Source: an uncultured Vibrio sp. (lineage in GTDB: Bacteria > Pseudomonadota > Gammaproteobacteria > Enterobacterales > Vibrionaceae). Taken from it: 64,000 nucleotides of DNA. Below are positions 17,913-26,924 of the stretch, piece after piece. Within the stretch, counting starts at the first letter, position 1; every line of letters begins with the position of its first letter. Both the position numbers and the translations under genes were made by a program. The notes under the pieces were generated by a model. It did not search any database, was not told the origin of the DNA, and worked only from the letters and a program-made list of their open reading frames with translations. The stretch spans positions 124,001 through 188,000 of the forward strand of contig CANNGN010000001.1 in assembly GCA_947504195.1 (NCBI GenBank), read 5' to 3'.

Positions 17913-17956
17913 GAAAACTGGTACCTTTGTGCAACGTAAGTAAAGGTACCATTTTC
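17913..17956 (+). terminator. Attenuating hairpin between dctP and dctQ
   Basis: TGGTACCTTT / AAAGGTACCA forms a perfect 10-bp stem (17919-17928 and 17942-17951), with flanking GAAAAC and TTTTC. It starts 8 bp after the dctP stop. Such hairpins commonly give excess binding protein over membrane subunits. Confidence 0.7.
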
Positions 17957-17991
17957 TAGTCATTTCGAAATACGACTAAAAAGAGACAGGC

Positions 17992-18477
17992 ATGTTTGAA
18001 CGAATAAATCGCATTGTAGATAAGGTTGAAGGTTTTGCTATCGCGGGTATTTTAGCGCTGGCGACGATTCTGACTTTTGTCCAGGTCGTATTTCGTTATG
18101 GTCTCAATGATTCCATTTTTTGGGCAGAAGAAGCCATCTTATACCTCATTATCTCGATGACTTTTTTGTCAACTAGCTTAGGCATTCGTCGTGGTACTCA
18201 TATTACGGTCGATGTTGTAAAGGTTCTTGTTAGTCAGACTTATTTGCCAATATTTAAAGCGATCTCGGCGACTTTAGGATTGGCATTCGCGGCAGCTCTT
18301 TTGTATTACGGCGGTAACCTTTTCTATGCCACGTTAATGAGAGGGCAGCTTTCTCCCGCGCTTAGACTCCCAGTAGCTTCCATTTACGCATTTATTCCGA
18401 TTACTGCATCGCTTCAAATTTATCGCTATAGCGAGCTTATATATTCGGCTTATAAAGAGCACATGCAACGAAAGTAA
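17992..18477 (+). CDS. dctQ: TRAP transporter small membrane subunit, DctQ family
   Basis: A 161-residue protein with four transmembrane helices. DctQ hallmarks are FVQVVFRYGLNDSIFWAEE in helix 2 and the following region, and GIRRGTHITVDVV before helix 3. It forms the transport complex in the inner membrane with the large subunit encoded 54 bp downstream. The RBS AGAGACAGG precedes the ATG. Confidence 0.92.
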   Translation: MFERINRIVDKVEGFAIAGILALATILTFVQVVFRYGLNDSIFWAEEAILYLIISMTFLSTSLGIRRGTHITVDVVKVLVSQTYLPIFKAISATLGLAFAAALLYYGGNLFYATLMRGQLSPALRLPVASIYAFIPITASLQIYRYSELIYSAYKEHMQRK

Positions 18478-18531
18478 GTTGTGTTTCTACAACGATGAAC
18501 GATTACTTTTCTTTTTAGTATAAGGCCTCTC

Positions 18532-19809
18532 ATGATCGCATTCTTACTCCCAATTTTTATCGTATTGTTGTTATTAGGCTTGCCTATTTATGGCTCACTT
18601 GCCTTTTCGGTGGTTGGAGCTCTTGGTTTAGCAGGGCCGATGGATCCGACTATCGTCCCCATGAGGATGTTTTCGGGCATCAATAATTTTTCTTTGATGG
18701 CGATTCCTTTTTTCATTCTTGCAGCGGAATTAATGCGTGTTGGCGGTTTGTCTACTCGGCTCATTCGACTTGCTCAAGTTTTGATTGGTTGGTTGCCCGG
18801 TGGTCTGGCGTCTGCGGCGGTATTATCGTGCTTATTTTTTGGTTCAATTTCAGGTTCAAGCCCTGCGACTGTGGTTGCGATTGGTAGCATTATGTTCCCT
18901 GCGTTAGTTGAAGCGGGGTACAGCAAACGCTTTTCGATTGGCTTATTGACAACCGCTGGGACATTGGGGCCAATCGTGCCGCCAAGTATTGCATTGATCA
19001 TTTATGGCTCGGTGACTGCAACAAGTGTTGGCCAGCTCTTTGCGGCAGGTATTCTTCCAGCGTTGCTGTTAGGGAGTATGTTGATTGCATATTGTGTTAT
19101 TCATGCAAAACGAAAGCAGTATCTTGGTACTGAATTTCCGAACCTGAAAGAAGTGGTAGAAGCATTTAAGGGGTCGGCATGGGGCCTAGGTTTACCCGTA
19201 ATCTTATTAGGTGGCATCTATAGTGGGGTGTTTACTGCAACCGAATCAGCTTCCGTGGCTTGTGTTTATGGTCTGTTTGTTGGAATGGTGGTGTACAAGC
19301 AGATTACCCCTAAAGATGTTTGGAAAATTTTAGAAAACACCGGACTTACGTCTGGCTCACTATTGTTGATTACTGCGGGCGCCTCGGCATTTTCTTGGTT
19401 ATTGACGATAACCGGTACTCCTACTGCTATTGCAAATAGCGTACTTTCATTGAGTGATTCTACGTTTGCGATAACCGCATTGCTCAATATTGTCATGTTA
19501 ATTGCCGGATTTTTTCTTGATAGCTCATCGGCCATTATCGTACTCGCGCCATTAATGACCCCGATCGCGTCCGAAGTTGGGTTAGATCCTGTCCATTTCG
19601 GAATTATTAACCTCGTCAATTATTCTGTTGGAATGATTACACCACCCGTTGGGCTAAATCTTTTCGTTGCCGTCACTATTTCACAGATGAAGTTAGCCGA
19701 TATTTTCAAGGGATGTATACCGTTTCTTCTTATTATGCTCGTTGGTTTAATGATCATCACTTATTGCCCATGGATTAGCTTGGCGATACCGGATCTGCTT
19801 TTTAAATAA
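18532..19809 (+). CDS. dctM: TRAP transporter large permease, DctM family
   Basis: A 425-residue inner-membrane protein with about 12 hydrophobic segments, the ion-coupled transport subunit. Typical DctM motifs are MAIPFFILAAELM, FFGSISGSSPATVVAIGSIM (near residue 100), TLGPIVPPSIALIIYGS and, in the second half, MITPPVGLNLFVA. These re-entrant hairpin motifs bind Na+ and the substrate. It completes the dctPQM operon. The next gene, 148 bp downstream, is an aspartate-dehydrogenase homologue, which hints at an amino- or keto-dicarboxylate substrate. Confidence 0.92.
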   Translation: MIAFLLPIFIVLLLLGLPIYGSLAFSVVGALGLAGPMDPTIVPMRMFSGINNFSLMAIPFFILAAELMRVGGLSTRLIRLAQVLIGWLPGGLASAAVLSCLFFGSISGSSPATVVAIGSIMFPALVEAGYSKRFSIGLLTTAGTLGPIVPPSIALIIYGSVTATSVGQLFAAGILPALLLGSMLIAYCVIHAKRKQYLGTEFPNLKEVVEAFKGSAWGLGLPVILLGGIYSGVFTATESASVACVYGLFVGMVVYKQITPKDVWKILENTGLTSGSLLLITAGASAFSWLLTITGTPTAIANSVLSLSDSTFAITALLNIVMLIAGFFLDSSSAIIVLAPLMTPIASEVGLDPVHFGIINLVNYSVGMITPPVGLNLFVAVTISQMKLADIFKGCIPFLLIMLVGLMIITYCPWISLAIPDLLFK

Positions 19810-19957
19810 TGGTTGATGATTTAAATAGCGATTATTAAACCTCCTATTACTTGAGTTATGTCTAGATGTTCTCCAGAAAGGTAAAGACTTACGATGTTTC
19901 GTGCTGTCTGGAGTAAGGCATTGATATTAAATATTATCTTTTTGGTTAAGGATTGAA

Positions 19958-20794
19958 ATGAAACAAAGACAAGCATTGAAAGTCGGCATTATTGGTTTAG
20001 GTGCAGTTGGGCAAATGGTCGCGAGTTGCATCGAAAATGGCGATGCAGGCAATGCAACCTTAGTCTCGCTGTTGTGTCGAGATAAGCAGAAAAATCTCGC
20101 GAGAAATGGGCATCAATCGGATCATTTCAAATCAATCATTACTGAGAGTCGCGAGCATTTTTTTGCCCAACAACCCGATATTGTCGTTGAAGCTGCCGGG
20201 CAGGGAACACTGAATAGTGATGGTATTGATGTGTTGCAAAGAGGTATCGACCTTGTTGTGTCGAGCATTGGACTTTTCACAAACGATAAACTGCTACGAG
20301 ATTTTATCGATGCTGCAGATCAGTCTGGATCCAAAATATTATTATCCTCTGGTGCGCTTCCCGGTGTCGATTGGATGTCGGCGGCTTCGCTAGCGGAAGT
20401 CGAACAGGTATCAATCTCACAGATAAAACCGACGTTGTCTTGGCAAGGTACACACGCAGAAGAGTTGGTTGACTTGAAAAATATCACCGATACAACCTGC
20501 TTTTTTAAAGGAACCGCTCGTGAGGCCGCTCATCTTTTTCCCAAAAGCAGTAACATCACTGCGATGCTTGCCCTCGCGACCGCTGGACTCGATAGTACCA
20601 ATGTTGAGTTACATGCCGATCCTGTGAGTTCAACAATGAAAACTCGTGTTGAATTTAATAGCACTGTTGGAAATTTGAATATTGATTGGCAAGGTGTACC
20701 ATCGGAGTTAAACCCAAGTACCAGTGCAGATGTTCCACTTGCCATCGTAAAAGCAATTAGAAATCTTACATCGCCTGTTATATATGGCGTATAG
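19958..20794 (+). CDS. Aspartate dehydrogenase-like NAD(P)-dependent oxidoreductase
   Basis: A 278-residue protein with an N-terminal Rossmann fold (GIIGLGAVGQMVA) and the aspartate dehydrogenase C-terminal domain: LLSSGALPGVD near residue 130, FKGTAREAAHLFPKSSN near residue 190 and ATAGLDSTNVELHADP. Characterised relatives interconvert L-aspartate and iminosuccinate/oxaloacetate, in some organisms feeding NAD biosynthesis, but no nadA or nadC is adjacent. Its place behind the dctPQM operon suggests a catabolic role on the imported compound, so the name is by family only. The ATG follows AAGGATTGAA. A 7-bp inverted repeat (CTCCAGA..TCTGGAG) lies in the leader. Confidence 0.8.
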   Translation: MKQRQALKVGIIGLGAVGQMVASCIENGDAGNATLVSLLCRDKQKNLARNGHQSDHFKSIITESREHFFAQQPDIVVEAAGQGTLNSDGIDVLQRGIDLVVSSIGLFTNDKLLRDFIDAADQSGSKILLSSGALPGVDWMSAASLAEVEQVSISQIKPTLSWQGTHAEELVDLKNITDTTCFFKGTAREAAHLFPKSSNITAMLALATAGLDSTNVELHADPVSSTMKTRVEFNSTVGNLNIDWQGVPSELNPSTSADVPLAIVKAIRNLTSPVIYGV

Positions 20795-20931
20795 TGGGTG
20801 GAAGCTTTAATCGAACAAAAGTTGTAGATACCCGTCCTAATTATTCCGACGTGCAGCTACAGTCAATGATTTGATGACGATAATTACTTTTGCGCTTCCC
20901 ATTACACGTCATCAATAAAATGAGTGCTTAG

Positions 20932-21447
20932 ATGATTTATCAACACATTAACGATTCCGATGTTTCTGAAACATTAGACCAACAGCTCCGAGAATTACTT
21001 AGCCTCTGCTTTGTTAGTGGAAATGATGAGGAAATCTTCAAAAAACAGCGCTATTACAATGACATGCCACAGCACCGATATATGTTGTGGCAAGGCGATG
21101 AACTTGCTGCACATATTGCTGTGCATGAAAAGCAGGTCATAATTGATGAACAACCTAGCGCAATCTGTGGAATTGCCGAGGTTTGCGTTCACCCCAAATA
21201 CCGAAAGCTAGGATTGGTTAAGCGTCTTTTAAAAGAAGTTCACCTCGATCGCACTCAGCGTGGTGATGCGTTTTCGATATTATTTGGAGATGAGGAAGTG
21301 TATGGATCTAGTGGCTATCAATGCATACACAATTTAAAAGCACTAAACCCAAATCAAGAATGGACGGTCACCGGACATACAATGGTATTGTCCCTCAATA
21401 AGCAATGGCCGTCCATTGAGGTTAAACTGGTCGGTATCCCATTTTAA
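20932..21447 (+). CDS. GNAT family N-acetyltransferase
   Basis: A 171-residue protein with the GNAT acetyl-CoA fold: beta-4 ICGIAEVCVHPKYRKLGLVKRLL (near residues 80-102) contains the pyrophosphate-binding R-K-L-G-L loop. The C-terminal half is shorter than in large GNAT enzymes. The acceptor substrate is unknown. It lies 137 bp after the aspartate dehydrogenase-like gene and convergent with the EamA gene. Whether it belongs to the TRAP operon is unclear. Confidence 0.8.
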   Translation: MIYQHINDSDVSETLDQQLRELLSLCFVSGNDEEIFKKQRYYNDMPQHRYMLWQGDELAAHIAVHEKQVIIDEQPSAICGIAEVCVHPKYRKLGLVKRLLKEVHLDRTQRGDAFSILFGDEEVYGSSGYQCIHNLKALNPNQEWTVTGHTMVLSLNKQWPSIEVKLVGIPF

Positions 21448-21464
21448 CCCCTCGTGGCTAGAAG

Positions 21465-22406
21465 CTACTCAGCAACTTTGTTCCCCATATTTTTCGTGGA
21501 TTTCTTTTTTGAAGATAGCTCTTTGAAAATGACGTCCCATTGACTCGCAATCATCCCTAATAGCATCAAGCCACACCCAAATAACCCTCTGGTCGTCATA
21601 CCTTCCGAGAGAAAAAGAATTCCCCCAATAAGTGCAAACACGGACTCCAAACTCATGATAATCGCCGCGTGTGCGGGTGGAGCGTCTTTCTGAGCGATAA
21701 CTTGAAGGGTATACGCGGTGCCGACAGAACCAAGCCCACCATAGAGAATGGGAACGGTGGCTTGAAGTATTGGTTCCAGCATAATGGGTTCTTTGATGAT
21801 GGCAACAATAAAGCTAAATAGGCCACACCAAGCAAATTGGATAGAGGCAAGAGTGACAGGCTCTACACGCTTGGCGAAGTGATCGATCGTTAACACATGC
21901 ATGGTAAAGAATAGCGAACACGCCAATATTAGCAGGTCACCTTTGCCGATATAGAAGCCATCTTTTACGCTAATAAAATAGAGGCCGATTGCAGCAAATA
22001 GAGCACCAACCCAAGTCGCGGCTCCTGTTTTGTGTTTCAAAACCAGGCCTAAAATGGGGACTAACACAACGTACAACCCGGTAATGAATCCTGCGTTTCC
22101 TGCGGTGGTATATTGAAGGCCAACTTGCTGTAATGACGCGCCAAGAAACAGGATCGTTCCTGCGAATAACCCGGCAACGAAAACACTTTTCTTACTTGAT
22201 ACTTGGTTTCTATCTTTATTCTTATTTCTTCGGTTAAGAAAATAGATTAGAGGCAGTAATGAGATCGAACCAAGAGCGAATCTGATAGCGTTATATAAGT
22301 AGGGACCAATGTAGTCCATCCCCTTAAGTTGAGCGACAAATGCGAAACCCCAGATAGCAGACGTGAGCAGTAAGAGAAGGTCGGAGCGTAGTGTTTTATT
22401 CGTCAT
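21465..22406 (-). CDS. EamA/DMT family transporter
   Basis: A 313-residue inner-membrane protein with ten transmembrane helices in two EamA repeats (LLLTSAIWGFAFVAQLKGMD at the start; AIIMSLESVFALIGGILFLS in repeat 2). The C-terminus is a basic cytoplasmic tail (LSSKKKSTKNMGNK). Substrates in this family range from amino acids to drugs, and none can be assigned. It is transcribed divergently from the MarR-MATE pair with 273 bp between. Confidence 0.88.
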   Translation of the reverse strand: MTNKTLRSDLLLLLTSAIWGFAFVAQLKGMDYIGPYLYNAIRFALGSISLLPLIYFLNRRNKNKDRNQVSSKKSVFVAGLFAGTILFLGASLQQVGLQYTTAGNAGFITGLYVVLVPILGLVLKHKTGAATWVGALFAAIGLYFISVKDGFYIGKGDLLILACSLFFTMHVLTIDHFAKRVEPVTLASIQFAWCGLFSFIVAIIKEPIMLEPILQATVPILYGGLGSVGTAYTLQVIAQKDAPPAHAAIIMSLESVFALIGGILFLSEGMTTRGLFGCGLMLLGMIASQWDVIFKELSSKKKSTKNMGNKVAE

Positions 22407-22679
22407 AGTGGAGTTTTAAAGGTTGTTGTTATAGGTGGAAAAATCGAATGAGGAGCATAACACGGTTTTGTTTATTCTCACGATATAAAGATTGGTTCCA
22501 ACTATTATTATTATGCATCTTATGGAACTTTCGTATTGACATATCAACGTCTCACATATATTGTCTTAAATCAGACTATATTTTTGCAGACTATCTCGTT
22601 TCGTACTAAATTCTCTTTCTGTTTTATATCTAGACATGCTTTATCAACACATACTTTAATTAAAAAATGAGCTGCTTTT

Positions 22680-23129
22680 ATGATCAACTTGGACGCCGAC
22701 GATATTCTACTTTTGTTTCAGATTCCCCATCATTTTGTCCATCAACTGATGCACGATCATATTGTGCCGAGTGAGTTGGGGGTCAATAAGACAGAGATGC
22801 GTACTCTGATGTCGGTTCGCCGTGGTGGTGGACTCACAATGCTTGAGTTGGGGCACCGTGTTGGGATCCCTAAAGGTTCGTTAACGTCCGTCGTCGATAA
22901 GTTGATCACGCTAGAATTGGTTGTACGCTCTCAGCACCCTGATGATAGACGAAAAGTCGTGGTAGCCATTACTGACAAGGGTTTGGAAACCGGTGAGCTC
23001 ATGGACACCCACCTGCGTAACCATTTGGGGAAAAAGTTCATGGCACTAAGTGAAGAACAACGTACAGACCTTTTTCAAGCTCTTAGAACCATTCATAACA
23101 TTTCAGAACAACTACAGGATTCAAAATGA
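22680..23129 (+). CDS. MarR family regulator of the adjacent MATE pump
   Basis: A 149-residue winged-helix regulator with helix-turn-helix TMLELGHRVGIPKGSLTSVV (residues ~58-77) and a wing with the conserved D-D-R-R (QHPDDRRKVVVAIT). Its stop overlaps the MATE start by 4 bp (ATGA), so the two are translationally coupled. A local MarR protein of this kind normally represses its own operon and is relieved by a pump substrate. An imperfect GTCT..AGAC inverted repeat near 22562-22577 is a possible site. Confidence 0.9.
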   Translation: MINLDADDILLLFQIPHHFVHQLMHDHIVPSELGVNKTEMRTLMSVRRGGGLTMLELGHRVGIPKGSLTSVVDKLITLELVVRSQHPDDRRKVVVAITDKGLETGELMDTHLRNHLGKKFMALSEEQRTDLFQALRTIHNISEQLQDSK

Positions 23130-24517
23130 AACGCGCAGCGAACTCAGATTTTTTAGGTAGCGATCCTCTTGTGCCGTTATTGATGCGGCTTTCCATTCCA
23201 GCGGTTGTCGGCATGATGGTTATGGCGCTGTACAATATCGTAGACAGTATTTTTGTTGGACTTGGTGCCGGAGCGTTGGCACTTGCAGGTCTGGCCATCG
23301 CGTTTCCGATTCAAATTACCCTTGGTGCTTTAGGTCAAATGGTTGGGGTAGGTTGTGCATCGATTGCGTCTCGAAAAATGGGACAGGGTAAACAAGAAGA
23401 AGCCGAAGCCGTTCTTGGGACGTGCATTGTATATTCTCTGGTGCTCGCGATTATTGCAACTTCAGTTTTATCGTATACATTGGAAGATGCCTTAATTCTG
23501 TTTGGTGCGACGAAAGCGATTCTTCCTTACGCGAAAGGGTACGTGCAAATCCTTCTGATTGCAGTTCCGTTTCAAATGATGAGCATGTCTACTATGAACA
23601 TGATCCGCTCTGAAGGAAATGCGAAGAAAGCGATGAACGTGATGCTTGTTGGCGTCGTCATTAATCTTATCTTGGACCCGATATTTATTTTCACCTTAGA
23701 TATGGGAATCGAAGGGGCTGCGTGGGCAACGGTTATTGGCCAGACAACTAACTTCATTCTGGTATTTTCATACTATTTACGCGGGCAAGGTGTATTAAAA
23801 CTGAAATTCACACACATGGTTCTTCGATTTAGGTTGGTAAGACAAGTTACCGTATTAGGTTTACCTAACTTTATTCAAATGGCGGGGACTGGGTTAATTG
23901 CGATTATTGTTAATAATTTACTCGGGACGTTTAGTGGTGATATTGCGATATCAACCTACGGGATTATTTCACGCTTAATGTCTTTCGTGATGATGCCATT
24001 GGGGGGAATCGCACAGGGGTTTCAACCTATCGCAGGTTATAATTATGGTGCTCAAAACTACCAACGAGTGAAAAAGGTATTTCAGCTAGCCTTAGCCTTT
24101 GGCACTGGGATTTCCGTGGTATTCTTTACTTTAGCTATGGTGTTACCGGGTAACCTTGTTGGGATGTTTACAACGGATCCTGAGCTAAAAGCGTATGCGA
24201 TTCCGGCGCTGAAAACATTCTGTCTATGTACTCCTATCATTGGGGTACAAATCATTTCGTCGATCTATTTTCAGGCGATTGGCCGCGGAATGCCGGCACT
24301 TTTTCTCGGGCTATCGCGTCAATTTATTGTGCTGTTGCCAATGATATTGCTGCTTTCCCACTACTATCAGGCTGACGGCATTTGGATTGCGTTCCCTGCA
24401 TCAGATTTGATTTCTACCTTACTCACGGTATCTATTGTGTTTTTTGAGATCAAGAAACTAAACAGAAAAATTGATATGTCGACGTATTCGGTATCGACGA
24501 CAGTCCCATCTAAATAA
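23126..24517 (+). CDS. MATE family multidrug/toxin efflux transporter
   Basis: A 463-residue inner-membrane antiporter with 12 hydrophobic segments in two MATE repeats. Recognisable are MRLSIPAVVGMMVMALYNIV at the start and the symmetric PLGGIAQGFQPIAGYNYGAQ in repeat 2. MATE proteins expel cationic drugs or metabolites using Na+ or H+. It starts inside the MarR stop codon, so expression is likely tied to that regulator. The closest resemblance is to the NorM/MepA-like branch, not DinF, but this is a loose judgement. Confidence 0.9.
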   Translation: MKRAANSDFLGSDPLVPLLMRLSIPAVVGMMVMALYNIVDSIFVGLGAGALALAGLAIAFPIQITLGALGQMVGVGCASIASRKMGQGKQEEAEAVLGTCIVYSLVLAIIATSVLSYTLEDALILFGATKAILPYAKGYVQILLIAVPFQMMSMSTMNMIRSEGNAKKAMNVMLVGVVINLILDPIFIFTLDMGIEGAAWATVIGQTTNFILVFSYYLRGQGVLKLKFTHMVLRFRLVRQVTVLGLPNFIQMAGTGLIAIIVNNLLGTFSGDIAISTYGIISRLMSFVMMPLGGIAQGFQPIAGYNYGAQNYQRVKKVFQLALAFGTGISVVFFTLAMVLPGNLVGMFTTDPELKAYAIPALKTFCLCTPIIGVQIISSIYFQAIGRGMPALFLGLSRQFIVLLPMILLLSHYYQADGIWIAFPASDLISTLLTVSIVFFEIKKLNRKIDMSTYSVSTTVPSK

Positions 24518-24522
24518 GATTG

Positions 24523-24554
24523 AGCTCAAACTTGTTCTCACATAGGTTTGAGCT
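24523..24554. terminator. Hairpin between convergent MATE and LysR genes
   Basis: AGCTCAAAC / GTTTGAGCT, a 9-bp stem with a 14-nt loop extended by G-T pairs, lies just after the MATE stop. No strong T-tract follows, so terminator activity is uncertain. Confidence 0.5.
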
Positions 24555-24562
24555 TGAATCGA

Positions 24563-25462
24563 TCACGTAACCTTCAAGCTTTTATCGAACCACTCATAAA
24601 GTGTCTGAATGATGGGGCTGGACTGACGGTAAGAGGGTGCAAGGAAGTAAAACCCATAACCGCTCGCAAACGATAAGTTAAGTGGGTTGACCAACTCACC
24701 TGATGTTAAGGCGGCTTCTGCCAGAAAATCCGGTACAAGCGCGACGCCTTGTTTGTGCTTCGCCGCTTCTATCGACATGAAAAAATGCTCAAATCCATGA
24801 TAGAAATTAGGGTTGCTAGACAGTTCGCCTTGATTGACTTGCTGACTAATGAACTGGTCCCAAATTTGTGGGCGAGTGGTGTGCATTAGCAACGGAAGTG
24901 CTAAAAGATCCGTGCTGTTTTCCATGGGGTGCGAATCAAGGAAATCACGGTGAACCAAAGGCAGCATGGTTTCTGAACGTAATAGAGTCGCATTATCGTG
25001 AGTTAATGATAAAGGCAAACATCGAATGGCAATATCGGCACTAGATTGATGAAATTGATAATATCCATCCCCTGAAATAATGTTGAGTTTCATATTGGGA
25101 ACAAGTTGGTTGAGTTGCGTGAGGCGTGGAATCAACCAAAGATTACTGAAGGACGGTGTCACATCTATCGTGATGTGTTTGGTCTCTTGTGAAAACTGTT
25201 GTAAGCGAGACGTTGAGGTTTGAATTTGATCAAGGGCAGACATGATGGTGGGTAGATACTGACGTCCCTCTTCGGTGAGTTTTAAGCTGCCATTGATCCG
25301 ATCAAATAAGGGAAGCTCCAAGTACTGTTCGAGAAGCTTAATTTGTTTACTGACGGCTCCTTGAGTGACACACAACTCCTTTGCCGCGAGAGAGAAACTC
25401 AATTTTCGAGCCGCAACTTCAAAGGTTTTCAGTGCATTAAGGGGAGGGAGTTTGTTGGGCAT
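24563..25462 (-). CDS. LysR family regulator (GcvA-like) divergent from the aminotransferase operon
   Basis: A 299-residue LysR-type regulator of the GcvA/AmpR branch: it starts MPNKLPPLNALKTFEVAARK, with helix-turn-helix LSFSLAAKELCVTQGAVSKQ at residues ~22-41. The ATG at 25462 is chosen over one eight codons upstream because the family begins with this P-L-N-A-L segment and AGG lies about 8 nt upstream. The 109-bp divergent promoter region faces the aminotransferase gene, which it probably controls in response to the imported amino compound. Confidence 0.88.
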   Translation of the reverse strand: MPNKLPPLNALKTFEVAARKLSFSLAAKELCVTQGAVSKQIKLLEQYLELPLFDRINGSLKLTEEGRQYLPTIMSALDQIQTSTSRLQQFSQETKHITIDVTPSFSNLWLIPRLTQLNQLVPNMKLNIISGDGYYQFHQSSADIAIRCLPLSLTHDNATLLRSETMLPLVHRDFLDSHPMENSTDLLALPLLMHTTRPQIWDQFISQQVNQGELSSNPNFYHGFEHFFMSIEAAKHKQGVALVPDFLAEAALTSGELVNPLNLSFASGYGFYFLAPSYRQSSPIIQTLYEWFDKSLKVT

Positions 25463-25571
25463 GTGATACCTATGAGTTTTTTTCATGCATCTTGATAATA
25501 TATCGTTTGTTTGACTCGGTAAAGCTGTACTAATTTAAACCACTCCTACGAAATAAAGGGCTCTAAATAAA

Positions 25572-26924
25572 ATGCCGAATCATCTGTTTCAACGTCACTG
25601 CCACGCCAATTTGCCATTAGCTAAACAAGCGAAAGGAGTTTATCTCTACGATCAACATGGTAAAGCCTATTTCGATGGTAGCGGAGGAGCAGCCGTTTCT
25701 TGTTTAGGCCACAGCCACCCAGCAATACGTGAAGCATTGCACCAGCAGATCGATCAAGTCGCTTATGCCCATACCGGATTTTTTAATACTGAAGTTGCGG
25801 AAAACCTAGCAGAAAAACTAACCGCTGCTGCACCAGGTTCACTGGATAAAGTGTATTTCGGATCGGGTGGTTCGGAAGCGGTAGAAGCGGCGCTAAAATT
25901 GGCTCGTCAGTACTTTGTTGAAAAGGGTGAACTGCAACGAACGCGATTTATCTCTCGTAGCCAAAGTTATCATGGCAACACTTTGGGGGCGCTTGCGGTT
26001 GGAGGAAATGCCCTGCGTCGCGCACCATTTTCATCGTTATTGATGGACGTGGAACATATTTCACCGTGTTTTGCCTACCGAAATAAAACTGATCAAGAAA
26101 CGCATTTTGAATATGGTCAACGCGTTGCGAATGAACTTGAAGAACGTCTGCTTGCTGTTGGACCAGAAACAGTGATTGGCTTTATTGCCGAGCCTGTCGT
26201 TGGAGCAACAGCAGGGGCGGTTGTTGCTGAGCAAGGATATTTCAAACGCATTCGCCAGATTTGCGATAAATATGGGATTCTTTTGATCCTCGATGAAGTG
26301 ATGTGTGGAATGGGACGAACAGGAACGCTGTTTGCTCACGAACAAGAAGACGTTACTGCGGATATTGTAACAATAGCGAAAGGACTTGGTGCGGGTTATC
26401 AACCGATTGGCGCGATGATCGCCACAAAAGAGATTCACGATACCATATCGCAAGGGTCTGGGTTCTTTCAACATGGACACACATACATGGGGCATGCGGT
26501 TGCGATGGCAGGATCTCTTGCTGTATTGAATGTGATCGAACAGGAAAATCTATTACCCAAGGTACGCAGTTTAGGTGAATTACTGCAATCACAACTTGAA
26601 GACAAATTTAATAATCATCCATTTATTGGGGATATTCGCGGTCGAGGTTTATTTAGAGGAATTGAGATTGTTGAAGACATTACAACCAAACACCCTTTCG
26701 ATTCTAGCATTGCAATTCATAGCCAAATCAAAGCACAAGCAATGGAGTTGGGGCTGATTTGCTATCCAATGTCTGGGACGGCTGATGGTCAAAATGGCCA
26801 CCATGTGTTACTGGCTCCGCCATTTATTATGGATGAGTCCCATGTGAGTGAGTTAACAGATAAGATCTTCCGTAGCATTGATTCAGTAACGCAAGCCGCG
26901 TACAAAAACAGCAGGAAATCATGA
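25572..26924 (+). CDS. Class III PLP-dependent aminotransferase
   Basis: A 450-residue cytoplasmic enzyme of the omega/class III aminotransferase family. It shows the PLP phosphate loop GSGGSEAVEAALKLARQY (residues ~97-114), SYHGNTLGAL near residue 137, the cofactor-binding ILLILDEVMCGMGRTG near residue 240, and the catalytic Lys in IAKGLGAGYQPIGA near residue 275. The family transfers an amino group from beta-, gamma- or omega-amino acids or amines. The next gene overlaps it by 4 bp and encodes a beta-keto acid cleavage enzyme, so the natural product may be a beta-keto acid, made from a beta-amino acid. This is inference. Confidence 0.9.
   Translation: MPNHLFQRHCHANLPLAKQAKGVYLYDQHGKAYFDGSGGAAVSCLGHSHPAIREALHQQIDQVAYAHTGFFNTEVAENLAEKLTAAAPGSLDKVYFGSGGSEAVEAALKLARQYFVEKGELQRTRFISRSQSYHGNTLGALAVGGNALRRAPFSSLLMDVEHISPCFAYRNKTDQETHFEYGQRVANELEERLLAVGPETVIGFIAEPVVGATAGAVVAEQGYFKRIRQICDKYGILLILDEVMCGMGRTGTLFAHEQEDVTADIVTIAKGLGAGYQPIGAMIATKEIHDTISQGSGFFQHGHTYMGHAVAMAGSLAVLNVIEQENLLPKVRSLGELLQSQLEDKFNNHPFIGDIRGRGLFRGIEIVEDITTKHPFDSSIAIHSQIKAQAMELGLICYPMSGTADGQNGHHVLLAPPFIMDESHVSELTDKIFRSIDSVTQAAYKNSRKS

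Noticed and set aside
26061..26592. 144- and 79-residue antisense frames in the aminotransferase gene
   Set aside because: They overlap conserved catalytic regions of the aminotransferase and show no motif or RBS of their own.
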